Assembly (NCBI GenBank): GCA_902363735.1
Contig: CABJBA010000010.1
Span: forward strand, 1 to 64,000
Direction of reading: 5' to 3'
Length of the DNA stretch: 64,000 bases
Source: Clostridiaceae bacterium
Lineage (GTDB): Bacteria; Bacillota; Clostridia; Lachnospirales; Lachnospiraceae
The position numbers and the translations under genes are program-made. How positions within the stretch are numbered: position 1 is the first letter of the stretch; the number at the start of each line of letters is the position of its first letter. Below are positions 33,476 through 44,100 of the stretch, in pieces. The notes beneath the pieces are model-generated. The model was not told the origin of the DNA. It worked only from the letters and a program-made list of their open reading frames with translations, and made no database searches.

Positions 33476-34516
33476 CTACGGAAACATGGGAATCAGTTTT
33501 AATCCCTTGTTTTCGGGAAGTCCAAAGAGAATGTTCATATTCTGAACAGCCTGACCGGCTGCTCCCTTCACCAGATTATCCATGGCTCCCATCATGATGA
33601 CCCGGTTGGTTCTTGGATCAATTTTGAAATTTACATCCACAAAATTGCTGCCTTCCACCCATTTAGTCTGAGGAACTACATCCTTATCCAACACCCGGAC
33701 AAAATATTCGTTTTTATAATACTTGTCATAGGCTGCCTTCACTTCTTCGTAAGAAGCCTTTTGGGCAAGGGTTCCATAGGCTGTAATTAAGATTCCCCGG
33801 TTCATGGGAACCAGATGAGGAGTAAAGCTTATGGTGACAGGTTTTCCTGCCGCATAGGATAACTGCTCCTCAATCTCCGGAGTGTGTCTGTGAACTCCTA
33901 CTCCGTAAGCTTTGATGTTTTCATTGACCTCGCAGTAAAGGGAATCTACCTTGGCCCCTCTTCCCGCTCCGGAGGTACCGGACTTAGCGTCAATGATGAT
34001 GGTGGTTGGATCAATCAGCCCTTCTTTTACCAGAGGATAAATGGATAAAAAGGAACAGGTAGGATAGCAGCCCGGATTGGCAATAAGCCTGGCCTTTTTG
34101 ATTTCTTCCCTGTTGATTTCCGGCAGACCGTAAACAGCTTCTTTTATAAAATCCGGTGTTTTATGTTCAATCTTATACCATTCTTCATAAATATCCACAT
34201 TTTTTATACGGTAATCTGCACTTAAGTCAATGACCTTTGTCTTTGACAGAATGTCTTCCTTTAATAAAGAAGCTAAAAATCCCTGAGGGGTTGCCGTAAA
34301 AATCACATCAACCTTTTCTGCCAAAGCTTCTATATTATCATCTAAGCAGGAGGCGTCCACAATCTCAAACATATTCTGGTAAATAGAAGCGTATTTTTGA
34401 TCAATATAGCTTTTAGAGCCATACCATAGAATCTCCACATCATCTCTCTGGAGCAAAAGTCTTACCAATTCACCGCCTGCGTATCCGGTTGAGCCGATTA
34501 TTCCTGCCTTTATCAT
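33476..34516 (-). CDS. argC: N-acetyl-gamma-glutamyl-phosphate reductase
   Basis: The 346-aa NADPH-dependent enzyme has the dinucleotide motif GIIGSTGYAGGELVRLL at the N-terminus and the catalytic cysteine in ANPGCYPTCSFLSI. It also has SGTSGAGRGAK and GVHRHTPEIEEQL. It reduces acetylglutamyl phosphate to the semialdehyde. It is the first gene of the minus-strand arg operon, driven by a consensus promoter divergent from argG. The ATG at 34516 has better spacing from AGGAG than the one at 34522. Confidence 0.95.
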   Translation of the reverse strand: MIKAGIIGSTGYAGGELVRLLLQRDDVEILWYGSKSYIDQKYASIYQNMFEIVDASCLDDNIEALAEKVDVIFTATPQGFLASLLKEDILSKTKVIDLSADYRIKNVDIYEEWYKIEHKTPDFIKEAVYGLPEINREEIKKARLIANPGCYPTCSFLSIYPLVKEGLIDPTTIIIDAKSGTSGAGRGAKVDSLYCEVNENIKAYGVGVHRHTPEIEEQLSYAAGKPVTISFTPHLVPMNRGILITAYGTLAQKASYEEVKAAYDKYYKNEYFVRVLDKDVVPQTKWVEGSNFVDVNFKIDPRTNRVIMMGAMDNLVKGAAGQAVQNMNILFGLPENKGLKLIPMFP

Positions 34517-34574
34517 GATCATCTCTCCTATCTTTTATATGGTGTGTTTTTTATTCTAATTTTAATATTTCATA

Positions 34575-34603
34575 ATTATACATCCCGATTGTATATTATG
34601 CAA
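34575..34603 (-). promoter_or_regulatory. argC operon promoter
   Basis: The minus strand has TTGCAT (34598-34603), a 17-bp spacer and TATAAT (34575-34580). The spacer and -10 include TATACA-N7-TGTATA (34577-34595) and TGTATATTATGCA, AT-rich palindromes similar in kind to ArgR boxes. Repression by ArgR with arginine is likely by pathway knowledge but not proven here. Confidence 0.7.
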
Positions 34604-34630
34604 GTTATTTTTATATTTTTTATTTTACGC

Positions 34631-34659
34631 TTGCATTTTACCTGTTTTGGGTGTATATT
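34631..34659 (+). promoter_or_regulatory. argG promoter
   Basis: TTGCAT (34631-34636), 17-bp spacer, TATATT (34654-34659). It has the same -35 as the divergent argC promoter. The -10 region overlaps TGTATATTTATGAA, a possible ArgR half-site pair. Confidence 0.65.
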
Positions 34660-34709
34660 TATGAAAGTTTAACAGAAAATAACAATATACAATTCAGGAG
34701 GATTTATAA

Positions 34710-35942
34710 ATGAAAGAAAAAGTTATACTGGCTTATTCCGGCGGACTGGACACTACCGCCATCATCCCATGGTTAAAAGAAAATTTTGATTATGACGTAG
34801 TCTGCTGCTGTATTGACTGCGGCCAGGGAAATGAACTGGATGGCCTGGATGAAAGAGCCAAATTATCCGGCGCTACCAAATTATACATTGAGGATCTGGT
34901 AGACGATTTCAGTGACAATTATATTATTCCCTGTGTTCAGGCAAATGCAGTCTACGAGAATAAATATTTATTAGGTACTTCCATGGCACGTCCGGCAATT
35001 GCAAAGAGACTGGTGGAAATCGCAAGGAAAGAGGGTGCTACTGCCATCTGCCACGGCGCAACAGGAAAAGGAAATGACCAGATCCGTTTTGAGCTGGGCA
35101 TCAAGGCTCTTGCTCCTGATTTAAAGATCATTGCTCCCTGGAGAATGACTGATGTATGGACTATGCAGTCCAGAGAAGATGAAATCGAATACTGCAAACA
35201 GCACGGAATCGACCTTCCTTTCTCTTCTGACAACAGCTACAGCCGTGACAGAAACTTATGGCACATCAGCCATGAAGGACTGGAACTGGAAGACCCGGCC
35301 AACGAGCCCAACTATGACCATCTTCTTGTACTGGGCGTTTCACCGGAAAAGGCTCCTGATGAAGGCGAGTACGTGACCATGGCCTTTGAAAAGGGTATTC
35401 CTGTCAGTGTAAACGGCGAAAAGCTGAAGGTTTCCGATATCATCACCAAATTGAACGAACTGGGCGGCAAACATGGAATCGGTATCGTGGATATTGTAGA
35501 AAACAGGGTCGTTGGTATGAAGTCCAGAGGCGTTTATGAAACTCCCGGCGGAACAATCTTGCTGGAAGCACATCAGCAGTTGGAGGAACTGGTTTTAGAC
35601 CGTGCCACCATGGAAGTGAAGAAGGATATGGGCAATAAATTTGCACAGATCGTATACGAAGGAAAGTGGTTTACTCCGCTGAGAGAAGCCATTCAGGCTT
35701 TCATTGAATCAACTCAGCAATATGTGACTGGTGAAGTAAAATTTAAGCTTTATAAGGGTAATATTATCAAGGCAGGAACTACTTCTCCTTATTCCTTATA
35801 CAGTGAGTCTCTGGCTTCCTTTACAACCGGTGATCTCTATGATCATCATGATGCTGACGGCTTTATCACTCTCTTTGGCTTGCCTTTAAAAGTTCGCGCC
35901 ATGAAGATGCAGGAAGCTCAAAAGGCAGACAGCGAAAAATAA
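34710..35942 (+). CDS. argG: Argininosuccinate synthase
   Basis: The 410-aa enzyme begins with the ATP-binding PP-loop AYSGGLDTTAIIPWL and contains CHGATGKGNDQIRFE and YSRDRNLWHISHEG. It joins citrulline and aspartate. RBS CAGGAGGA. It is divergent from argC, with its own promoter and a strong terminator. argF and argH are not in the window, so the end of the pathway lies elsewhere. Confidence 0.96.
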   Translation: MKEKVILAYSGGLDTTAIIPWLKENFDYDVVCCCIDCGQGNELDGLDERAKLSGATKLYIEDLVDDFSDNYIIPCVQANAVYENKYLLGTSMARPAIAKRLVEIARKEGATAICHGATGKGNDQIRFELGIKALAPDLKIIAPWRMTDVWTMQSREDEIEYCKQHGIDLPFSSDNSYSRDRNLWHISHEGLELEDPANEPNYDHLLVLGVSPEKAPDEGEYVTMAFEKGIPVSVNGEKLKVSDIITKLNELGGKHGIGIVDIVENRVVGMKSRGVYETPGGTILLEAHQQLEELVLDRATMEVKKDMGNKFAQIVYEGKWFTPLREAIQAFIESTQQYVTGEVKFKLYKGNIIKAGTTSPYSLYSESLASFTTGDLYDHHDADGFITLFGLPLKVRAMKMQEAQKADSEK

Positions 35943-35954
35943 TGTAATACTCAT

Positions 35955-36004
35955 AAAAAGGGGTGTCACAAAATCACTAATAAGTGATGAAGTGACACCC
36001 TTTT
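35955..36004. terminator. Bidirectional terminator between argG and a convergent gene
   Basis: AAAAGGGGTGTCAC / GTGACACCCTTTT form the outer stem and TCAC/GTGA an inner one. It serves argG (plus) and the hypothetical gene at 36006 (minus), whose stop codon lies 2 bp away. Confidence 0.88.
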
Positions 36005-36005
36005 C

Positions 36006-36566
36006 CTAAACAGATTTGAGCTTTTCAACCATAGTATGGCACGGACAAGAGTTATTAAAAACACTTGTTTTAATTGTAATTTCTTTTATCATACGCATCA
36101 GCTCCAAAGAGCTTCTGAACCACACATATTTTTTGGATGTAAGTTTTCCGATCACTCGCCCCTGCATGCTGGCATTCTGCCGATACTCAATCTTGACCAT
36201 AAGTGTTTCTTTGGCTCGAATTGCCAGAGAGCTCAGTGTTTTACTATCCTGCAGCTGTATTTTTGCTTTTACCGGTATCTTGTTCTTTTCCATGGTCCTA
36301 TTTCTGTATTGTTCTGCCATTTCATTATTGAGAAACCTGGGTTCTGTTGATGGAAGCGGAGTGGCAATCCAATCGCACATCTCATCTAATTTAAGCATTA
36401 AATCACCAATATTGGAAAACCATACAGGACTATCAACATAACAGTTAAGAATCTGGCCGCATAAGTCCTCTCCCATTCCTCCGTGAAAACAGATAAGCAT
36501 TGTATTAACACGGTCTGTTATATTCAGGCTTGGGCAGAAATGATCCATTTCTTCATTTTTTGTCAT
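36006..36566 (-). CDS. Hypothetical protein, 186 aa
   Basis: I do not recognise a family. The protein is soluble, with no signal peptide or membrane segment. Cys residues cluster near the start and end (FCPSL, LICFHGG, DLCGQILNCY; NNSCPCHTM). The middle holds a basic stretch predicted as beta strand (LMVKIEYRQNASMQGRVIGKLTSKKYVWFRSSLELM). RBS GAGGAAAAAACC fits the ATG. It follows the large wall-protein operon on the same strand but has about 100 bp of spacing, so it may be transcribed separately. Confidence 0.6.
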   Translation of the reverse strand: MTKNEEMDHFCPSLNITDRVNTMLICFHGGMGEDLCGQILNCYVDSPVWFSNIGDLMLKLDEMCDWIATPLPSTEPRFLNNEMAEQYRNRTMEKNKIPVKAKIQLQDSKTLSSLAIRAKETLMVKIEYRQNASMQGRVIGKLTSKKYVWFRSSLELMRMIKEITIKTSVFNNSCPCHTMVEKLKSV

Positions 36567-36668
36567 AGGTTTTTTCCTCTTTTCGTATTGCCGTTTATCC
36601 AGTTTTTATCGGAAAAGGGAATATACCGATTTAAGATATGTTCCCTTTTATAAAACTTCCAACTGTTA

Positions 36669-39600
36669 CTACGGAGTCTCCGGCGTCCATTTACCGCTTT
36701 CTTCTACATAATATCCGTCCGGGGTCATTTCAGCCCGGTACATAGAACCCGATGACCGTTCCGATTGTTCTGTATATATCCATGTTCCAGCCTGATTCAC
36801 ATGCCAGGTCTGACGGTTGTTTTCCGATGTGAAGTAATACCAATTACCGTCTACTTTCTGCCATCCTGTGACCATAGCACCGGTAAGAAGATTTAAATAG
36901 TACCATCTTCCGTCATTCTCATCAAAATGCCAGCCTGTTTTAAGATGTCCAAACCTGCTATCTTGAATGGCAGACAGAAAATACCATTTTCCTTCTCCAT
37001 CCAGGAACCAGCCGCTGTCCAATTCCCCTTCTGAATTGAAATGATATGTGTAAATCAGGGTTGTTCCGTTATGGATATATCTGATATTTGCCCATCGGCC
37101 TTTTAATTTTGTCCCGTTAGTCAAAATGAAAGACCAGCCATTGTTTTCCGGCTCAAAGGTTTCCCATCGGCCATCCACATCATTTGTATAAGTTTTATAA
37201 CTTCCAAGCAGGTAGTTTCCTGGTCCCGAGACATTGCTTCCTTTGCCGGAACCACTTCCGCCTCCGGAACTGCTTCCGCCTCCTGAACCGTTTCCGCCTC
37301 CTGAACCGTTTCCGCCTCCCGAACCGTTTTCACCTCCCGAACCGTTTTCGCCTCCCGAACCGTTTTCGCCTCCGGATATACCGGCGCTTCTGATTCCTTC
37401 AACAATATCTTTTAATATCTGATAAGCATCATCCAGCTGTTCAATCGTAGGACGCGGCAAAGTATCCCGCACTGTAATTGCATCCTGAATTGCCTCAGTC
37501 AACAGATTCCTGTTATCCTCACTTACTGTTCCATTGTTTTTCAAAGCATTGGCAATATCAATTTCGTCTTCCAGCCGTCTTTTTGCTTCCTGCCACAAGG
37601 AATCATCTTCCTGTTCATATACTGCATAGAGCTGGATATCTTTGTTAACCGGAGCCGTAACATCATACGTACCTGCTGCCCCTGCCCGTTTTCCAAATCC
37701 GGCAAATTCATATACGATGCCCGTAACCGGATCCGTATAATCTTCCAGGCATTCAAGATCCATATAACCATCTCCATCTTCAAGTGCACTACCGGCTCTC
37801 ACCTTAAGACTTGACACGGTCCATCGTTTTGTATCGGTAATGGTAACCTTATAAGATTTGGAATACGTTAATAGAATCGTGTCTCCCACATTTGCATCAA
37901 ACAGATATATCCCGGTAAAACCGGCATCCGGATTATTTAAATCAGGTTCCAACGGGATAATCTCCGTGCATACAGGATCATCATCCACTTGTTCGACCTT
38001 CCACAGCTGATAATCCATATGTCCTAGAATTCCATTGTCCAGAATTCCATAAATCTGAATACCTGGTGTGTGGTTCCCATTGGGTGCCAGGGCCTTATTA
38101 ATGCCATCCACCTTTCTTGATAATGATATATCTAAAACCCAGGGGAATTTTAATGCCTCGCTGTCCACTGATGCAGCTGCTCTCACTGCATTGGACACTG
38201 TGGCCGTCGGAGTCGTTTTCCTGTTAAATTTGACCGTATAGTCCACCTCATGTCCTGATTCCACCAGAGTTTGATCAGAGGTGTTATTAATCAGATACTG
38301 CTTTAATGCTTCTGATAAATCCGTTTGCATATTAAGAGCAAAGTCTCCATTTTTAGGTGAATAGTCTACTGTTGCATTGGAGGCAGTTGCTACAGCTGTG
38401 GACTCATACAGAACCTGAAGAACTACGTCATGGGCCGGCATGGTAACCTGTTGATTCTGCTGCGTTGCAAAAACGGACATGGAGCCAAGCAGGCACTCCC
38501 ACTTTACAAAGTTGTATCCTGTTATTTCAGGAGCTTTTATCCTTATTTTATCTCCTTTGCGGACACTTATTTGGGTTGCTCCCTCTTCAATCTCCAGGAC
38601 TGCACCATCTCTGATAATTTCCGCTGCATAGCCTCCATTTGTGATATACAGTGTATAAGTACTGTTATCTGTCTGAGTTGATTCTTCTACAAGAATCCGA
38701 TTGCCCAGTAATAATTTTTCAGATGGATCTTCTGTTTCTCCCAAATGCTTTGCAACTACTGTATAAGCCTGTCCTGATTCCAGATCAGGAAATACTACTG
38801 CAGAAGGGCTTCCTGATGCTGTGATCCAACCTTCTGAGGAGCCAGCAGATAAAACTACATTCTCCTCGTCATCGAGAAGTGCATACAGCGTATCCTCTGC
38901 CGCAGGGCTGATGGTGATTTTCTTTCTGCCTTCATTTCCATGGTTTTCAACGGAATAGTTGCTGCCCAAGGTAACAATTCCCACTCTTGCAGGCTGGCTT
39001 GTCAGAGATCCATCCACATGGCCAGACAGTAAGTCTCCCGCAACAGGCGCTGCCGTTAATGAAAGTTCATATACATAGTAATAGGTACAAGGGTTGAGCT
39101 CTGAGAATTTTCCGTTTTGCAATTGCGAGCCTGTCATAAAAGATATTACAACGCCTTCTTTGTCCGTAACCGCATACTTTCTATCTTCATTCACCCCATT
39201 TATCTGGATTTGTCCGGTTCCATCCGCTGCTACAGTTCCATTTGCATCGGGAATGCTTAATATCCCGTCATCTCCTGCAATTGGCGTAAACCTGGCCGTA
39301 TATCTGTGATTGGAAAGAATCTGAAGACTGTTTTGTACCTGGTTTCCATTTTCATCATACCAGCCGGCAAAAAGATAATTGCTGTCGGGCTGGACTGCGG
39401 GAAGTTCCAGATCTGTCCAGGCAATGCCCTTTGCCACGTGAGATGAGGTGACTCCTGAAATGCTTCCATGGCTTCCTGATACAAATACCAGATCAAACCA
39501 TTCATTGGGATCCTCTTCAAAATTAGCAATCAGCTTTAAGTTTTCATTCAACTCCACGTCACCGGTAAGCTTTGTACCGGTTTTTCCGGTTCCATTGGAA

Positions 39601-41135
39601 TTGGCCTTATACCAGCCGTCAAATACATAGTGATCTGCCGATGACGGGGTTATGTACTGAGTCAGCTCTTCAATCGAATAATAACTTAGACGGAAGAACC
39701 TTGGAGAAGAGTCTCCTGACAAACTTCCGTTGACACTGTTATAATATTCAATTCGTGCCCAATAACCGGGATCTGTCACATCTTCATTATAGGTAATGGT
39801 AATGGTTCCTCCAAGAACATCGGTCTGAAAGGTTAGTTTTTCTCCAGTCTGATCCAGATTCAGATTTGTGAAATTCCCCTCCCACGTGACATTGGGCGGA
39901 TACGAATATCCTGATTTTCTTTCAACTGGCAGTTCAATCGGATCGGCCGACAAAACCGACAGGTTCTGGGGATCTGAAAGAATGTTATTATTATTATCCA
40001 CTGTCTTTACGATGATATTAGTCGTGTGGCCGGGATCTAACTGGTACTTATATGTAATGATAACCATCTGATTAGGCATTTTCCCTATAAAGTTCTTATC
40101 CCCATCAAAGCTGCACCCTGCAGAAGCTGCAGAATAAAACCCTCTGCCGCTTAAATCATCTGTGTCACCGTATCCAGCCTTTACTTCTGCACTGGTAAGT
40201 TCATATGCCGTGATACTTGCCGGAGAAACCGAAAATGAAGTTTCTGCAGAGTAAGCATAAGCATCCGGCATTTTTATGGCTGCACCGGTTCCATCTACGT
40301 ATTCCACACGCAGTGTGAATTTCTGGCCGGGATCCGGCTCATATCGATAGGCAACTGTAAGGTCGTCATTGGGCATATATCCCCGGATCGCATTGGTAGT
40401 AGTGTTGATTGTTGCCGCTTCAGCCAGGGTTCCTGCCCCGCCTCCATCATCAAATCTTCGAACCCTGTTATTTTTAATCAACACTGACTTTACTTTATAT
40501 CCCTGAATATTTCTTTTATAGGTGGCAGAAACCGGTGTATTAGCTGTTACCAGATTTGTCCAGGTTCCGTCATCAAAAAAACGGATTGTCTGACTGTCAC
40601 CATTTGATGGCCATGCAGACGAATTAGTTCCGTCCGTTATGCTGTCTCTTGCTTCATTTAAATCACGGTAATGCATGACCGTAAAATCAAACTGACTGGT
40701 GCTGTTTCCGTGCCATACTGCTTTATAGGTTTCCGATGATAAGTAAGGAAATGCGTAAGGCAGATTAAGAACCTTGTTTCCATCTTCATTGTACCAACCG
40801 TCAAACGTATATCCCGGCCACTCAACCTGAAAATCCGGCAGCTTTGGCCTTGATCCTGATCCTCTGTCTTCTGTTTCAATACCATTAAAATCAGCCGATG
40901 ATGTCAGGGCATACCCTGCCTGTCCGGTCGCATATGAAATACCGCTTTCATACCTTGGCACATCCTCATATGTAGAATGTGACAGATTTGGTCCGTTCTG
41001 GGGATCAAATTGAACCACCGAAGGATCACCGTAACTCAATGCTGCCATAGATACAGGCGGTGCTGCCATGGTTATTACCATGGCAGCTGCCAGTATGAAT
41101 GCAGTCTGTGCTTTCCATTTTTTTCTGTTTTTCAT
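36669..41135 (-). CDS. Large secreted wall-binding protein (MucBP/InlB-type repeats)
   Basis: The product is about 1488 aa. A signal peptide (MKNRKKWKAQTAFILAAAMV, cleavage near Ala33) comes first. Next is a run of MucBP-like and InlB-B-like beta repeats, recognisable by GWYNEDGN / GWYKANSN / GWYDENGN and GKMPNQMVIITYKY units (about 60-630), and a further beta-rich region. A FIVAR-like helical segment (about 1200-1290) and a Gly-Ser-Asn linker (GGENGS/GGGNGS) precede four or five choline-binding-type wall repeats at the end (GKWYFL, GRWYYL, GNWYYF). No LPXTG motif, so retention depends on the repeats. Ten bases after its paralogue, with the RBS overlapping that gene's stop. Confidence 0.87.
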   Translation of the reverse strand: MKNRKKWKAQTAFILAAAMVITMAAPPVSMAALSYGDPSVVQFDPQNGPNLSHSTYEDVPRYESGISYATGQAGYALTSSADFNGIETEDRGSGSRPKLPDFQVEWPGYTFDGWYNEDGNKVLNLPYAFPYLSSETYKAVWHGNSTSQFDFTVMHYRDLNEARDSITDGTNSSAWPSNGDSQTIRFFDDGTWTNLVTANTPVSATYKRNIQGYKVKSVLIKNNRVRRFDDGGGAGTLAEAATINTTTNAIRGYMPNDDLTVAYRYEPDPGQKFTLRVEYVDGTGAAIKMPDAYAYSAETSFSVSPASITAYELTSAEVKAGYGDTDDLSGRGFYSAASAGCSFDGDKNFIGKMPNQMVIITYKYQLDPGHTTNIIVKTVDNNNNILSDPQNLSVLSADPIELPVERKSGYSYPPNVTWEGNFTNLNLDQTGEKLTFQTDVLGGTITITYNEDVTDPGYWARIEYYNSVNGSLSGDSSPRFFRLSYYSIEELTQYITPSSADHYVFDGWYKANSNGTGKTGTKLTGDVELNENLKLIANFEEDPNEWFDLVFVSGSHGSISGVTSSHVAKGIAWTDLELPAVQPDSNYLFAGWYDENGNQVQNSLQILSNHRYTARFTPIAGDDGILSIPDANGTVAADGTGQIQINGVNEDRKYAVTDKEGVVISFMTGSQLQNGKFSELNPCTYYYVYELSLTAAPVAGDLLSGHVDGSLTSQPARVGIVTLGSNYSVENHGNEGRKKITISPAAEDTLYALLDDEENVVLSAGSSEGWITASGSPSAVVFPDLESGQAYTVVAKHLGETEDPSEKLLLGNRILVEESTQTDNSTYTLYITNGGYAAEIIRDGAVLEIEEGATQISVRKGDKIRIKAPEITGYNFVKWECLLGSMSVFATQQNQQVTMPAHDVVLQVLYESTAVATASNATVDYSPKNGDFALNMQTDLSEALKQYLINNTSDQTLVESGHEVDYTVKFNRKTTPTATVSNAVRAAASVDSEALKFPWVLDISLSRKVDGINKALAPNGNHTPGIQIYGILDNGILGHMDYQLWKVEQVDDDPVCTEIIPLEPDLNNPDAGFTGIYLFDANVGDTILLTYSKSYKVTITDTKRWTVSSLKVRAGSALEDGDGYMDLECLEDYTDPVTGIVYEFAGFGKRAGAAGTYDVTAPVNKDIQLYAVYEQEDDSLWQEAKRRLEDEIDIANALKNNGTVSEDNRNLLTEAIQDAITVRDTLPRPTIEQLDDAYQILKDIVEGIRSAGISGGENGSGGENGSGGENGSGGGNGSGGGNGSGGGSSSGGGSGSGKGSNVSGPGNYLLGSYKTYTNDVDGRWETFEPENNGWSFILTNGTKLKGRWANIRYIHNGTTLIYTYHFNSEGELDSGWFLDGEGKWYFLSAIQDSRFGHLKTGWHFDENDGRWYYLNLLTGAMVTGWQKVDGNWYYFTSENNRQTWHVNQAGTWIYTEQSERSSGSMYRAEMTPDGYYVEESGKWTPETP

Positions 41136-41145
41136 AGTCTTCTCC

Positions 41146-44100
41146 TTACTGCAGCCAGGCTCCATCTCCGCCGACTCTGTATCCATCCTGCGTCATTTCA
41201 CTGATGTACATGGAACCCAATGGTCTCCCTTCATTGTTCTTATATACCCATTTCTCCGTTGCCGGATCGTAATGATAGGTTTCCATACTGTTTAGCTCTG
41301 TAAAGTAATACCACTTCCCGCTGATGTTCTTCCATCCCTTCGCCATCATTCCTGTTTCCGGGTCCAGATAGTACCAGCGGTTATCTTCTTTGTCATAGTG
41401 CCAGCCTGTCTTCATCTTTCCAAACCAGCCGTCGGCTTCTATATTGCAGTAATACCAGTCAAGCTTTTCGTCACGGAACCAGCCGTAATCCATAATTCCG
41501 TTGGCGTTAAAATGATACCAGCCGTTTTTGCTTACATCTCCGTTCGCATAATCCAGCTTTGCCCACATTCCCGTCAGACGGATTCCTCCGTTTAACACAA
41601 AGGTCCACTGGTTTCCACTTCCGGACAACTTTTCCCAATTCCCATTGGTTCCAACGGTATAGCTCTTGCTTCTTGAAGGATTGTATGGGTTCGCTTTGAT
41701 TCCGCTTCCGCTTCCTCCTCCGCCCTTGCTTCCTCCTTTGTTTCCTGAATTCTGGATATTATCATAGTGGTCATAGCGGTTATCCAATATCTCATCCAGA
41801 GGCTTCGTAACCTCCTGAAGCTTTTCCAGGGCCTCTAACAGTTCATCTAACACCGCCTTGGGTGATGTTCGCTCCAGTACTTCCAAAGCCTCATCAATGG
41901 CTTCCTTTAACTTTTCAGTTTCCTTTAATGTCAGGAAATAGTCATCACTCTTATCAATGGCATTTTTTATGGCATCCTCCAGCTCTTTCCTGACATCATC
42001 CACTTCCTTTTGATTGTCCTGGTAATAGGCATAGACATAGGTTTTCTTACTGATCTCCCGGTCCGGATCGAATTCTTTCAGACGGTCCTCACGGTAGCTC
42101 CAGCCTTCATAGTTATACTCCACGCCTTCTTCACTGATATAAAGGTCATCCGGTTCTTCCACCTGTCCGTATTCAAAGCTGTAATATCCGTCGCCTGGTG
42201 CTTCTCCTTTTCTTATCTTGAAATAATACTGGTACTTAGGAATGACCGTCCGGTTTAAGAAATACAACCGGTATGCCCTGGAATACACCAGTACATAACG
42301 TGCTCCTGCCTGGGCTGTAAAGGTAAATAATCCCCCCGTCTCTTCCGGGTTATCCGACATCTCCACAAGCGCTGCCTGGCTGGATCCGTCATCCGGGTCC
42401 GTCGTCATTCGGTACAGCTGGTAATCCATCATGTCCACATCATCCTTATTTAGCTGGACATAGGTTACAAACTCTGCGTCTGATGGCGTAGCCATGGTCG
42501 TTTTTCTTCCATTGACATATCTTTCAATATCTACATTCAATCCCCAGGCTGCCTTAAATGCCTGGCTGTGATCACTGTTGTAGTCGGGAGATGCCTTCAC
42601 CGCATTGGATTCCGTGGCCTTTGCTGCATTCTTTGTATATACCGCCTTATAGGTCACATCCGCATGGTTCTGACCCATCAGGATACGGTCTGCATCGGTG
42701 GTCAGTTCTTCCTCCAGACCCGGTATCTCTTCCGGATCAAGGGCAATTTCACTTCTGTTTCCGCCTCTGACCTCATCCACCACCGTTGCATTACTGGGGC
42801 TGGCTGCTGGACGGGAATAATAAGCAGTAAAAACCAGATTGGTATCCGGCATCTCAAAGGCCAGTTCTCTCTCATAAAGCTTTCCGGTAAGCCCTTCCAC
42901 CGATCCAATGATGATCTTCCAGTATTGGAATGCCTCCCCGGCTCCATTGGACGCATCTGCAGCAATTACAACCCGGTCTCCCTTATGGGCTTCTTCATAT
43001 CTGGCTTCATAAATTTCTTCCTGGTCAACACTCACTACCCGGCCTGCCAAAGTTTCCACAATATAGTTAGGTATCTCCAGAGCACCGCCCGGATCTGTGG
43101 TGATTGCCGATCCGTCGGGCAGCTTGCTTTCTACTGTAATCCCTTCCTCTCCTTTTGGCCTGGCAACCACGATATAATCCTCGTTGTAATTCAGTCCTGA
43201 GAAAATGATGGTTCCCGGAGTTCCTGTCACTGCCTGCCAGCCGTCACTCCCGCTTTCCGGTGTAAGGATAACCGTTCCGTCTTTGTTTAAGACTCCATAA
43301 TCCGATTTCTTATCGGCAGGCTTAATCACAAGCACTGTTTTTCCCTCGTGGTCCTCATCGTACAGGATCTGATAATTAGTCTCCACCACCGGGGTCAGAA
43401 CCTCCACCGGAGCACTGATATTTCCTGGGGTATCTCCGATTTGGTTCCCTGCATTTGCAGAAACAGTTCCTGCCGCCTCGTGCACAAGGTATCTGGCCCC
43501 CGGATAAAGTCCGTCAAAATACACCCGGCCTGCAATATTTCCTGTCTGCACGTCCACAATTTTTCCGTTTAGATCTGTAATAATATACTGATATCCTGCC
43601 GTGGTGTGGTACACTGTGATCTTTCCCTTTCCTTCTCCGTTAAGCCCGGCGGAAGCATCGGGTGTTGCCACGTCCGTTCCGAATACTGCCGGATCAGGAT
43701 AGAAGTGTACAGTATAGGTGTGCCCGTTCTTTAATGTGTCGGTTGATTCCACTTCTGTATCCTGGTCATACCAGCCATCAACCAGATAGTTGACCTCCGG
43801 CTCATAGCCTGGGATCCGGCCAGCGATCTCTCCCCAGGTTCTGTCATACTGGACATGAAGTCCGGTAATACTTCCGTCTGCCAGGGAACCGTGTTCTCCT
43901 GCCGCAAACTGAATGTTAATCCATTTCTCCGGATCTTCTTCAAACAGAGCTGTAACAGTCTCATCTCCGGTGAAGCTGTGATCCTCTCCCAGAATCTGCT
44001 CTCCTGCATCCAGGGACCCGTTTCCATTCTGGTCAATGAACCATCCCGCAAACCGATAGTACTGGTCAGCCCGGGGCTCAGGAACCAGACGTTTTTCCTT

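Noticed and set aside
37230..37375. Short regular repeats that could suggest a CRISPR array
   Set aside because: They are in-frame Gly-Gly-Glu/Gly-Asn-Gly-Ser codon repeats of a linker, with no unique spacers.
42568..43200. 210-codon plus-strand frame inside the giant wall protein gene
   Set aside because: Antisense to a continuous repeat-containing coding frame; composition and lack of RBS argue against a gene.
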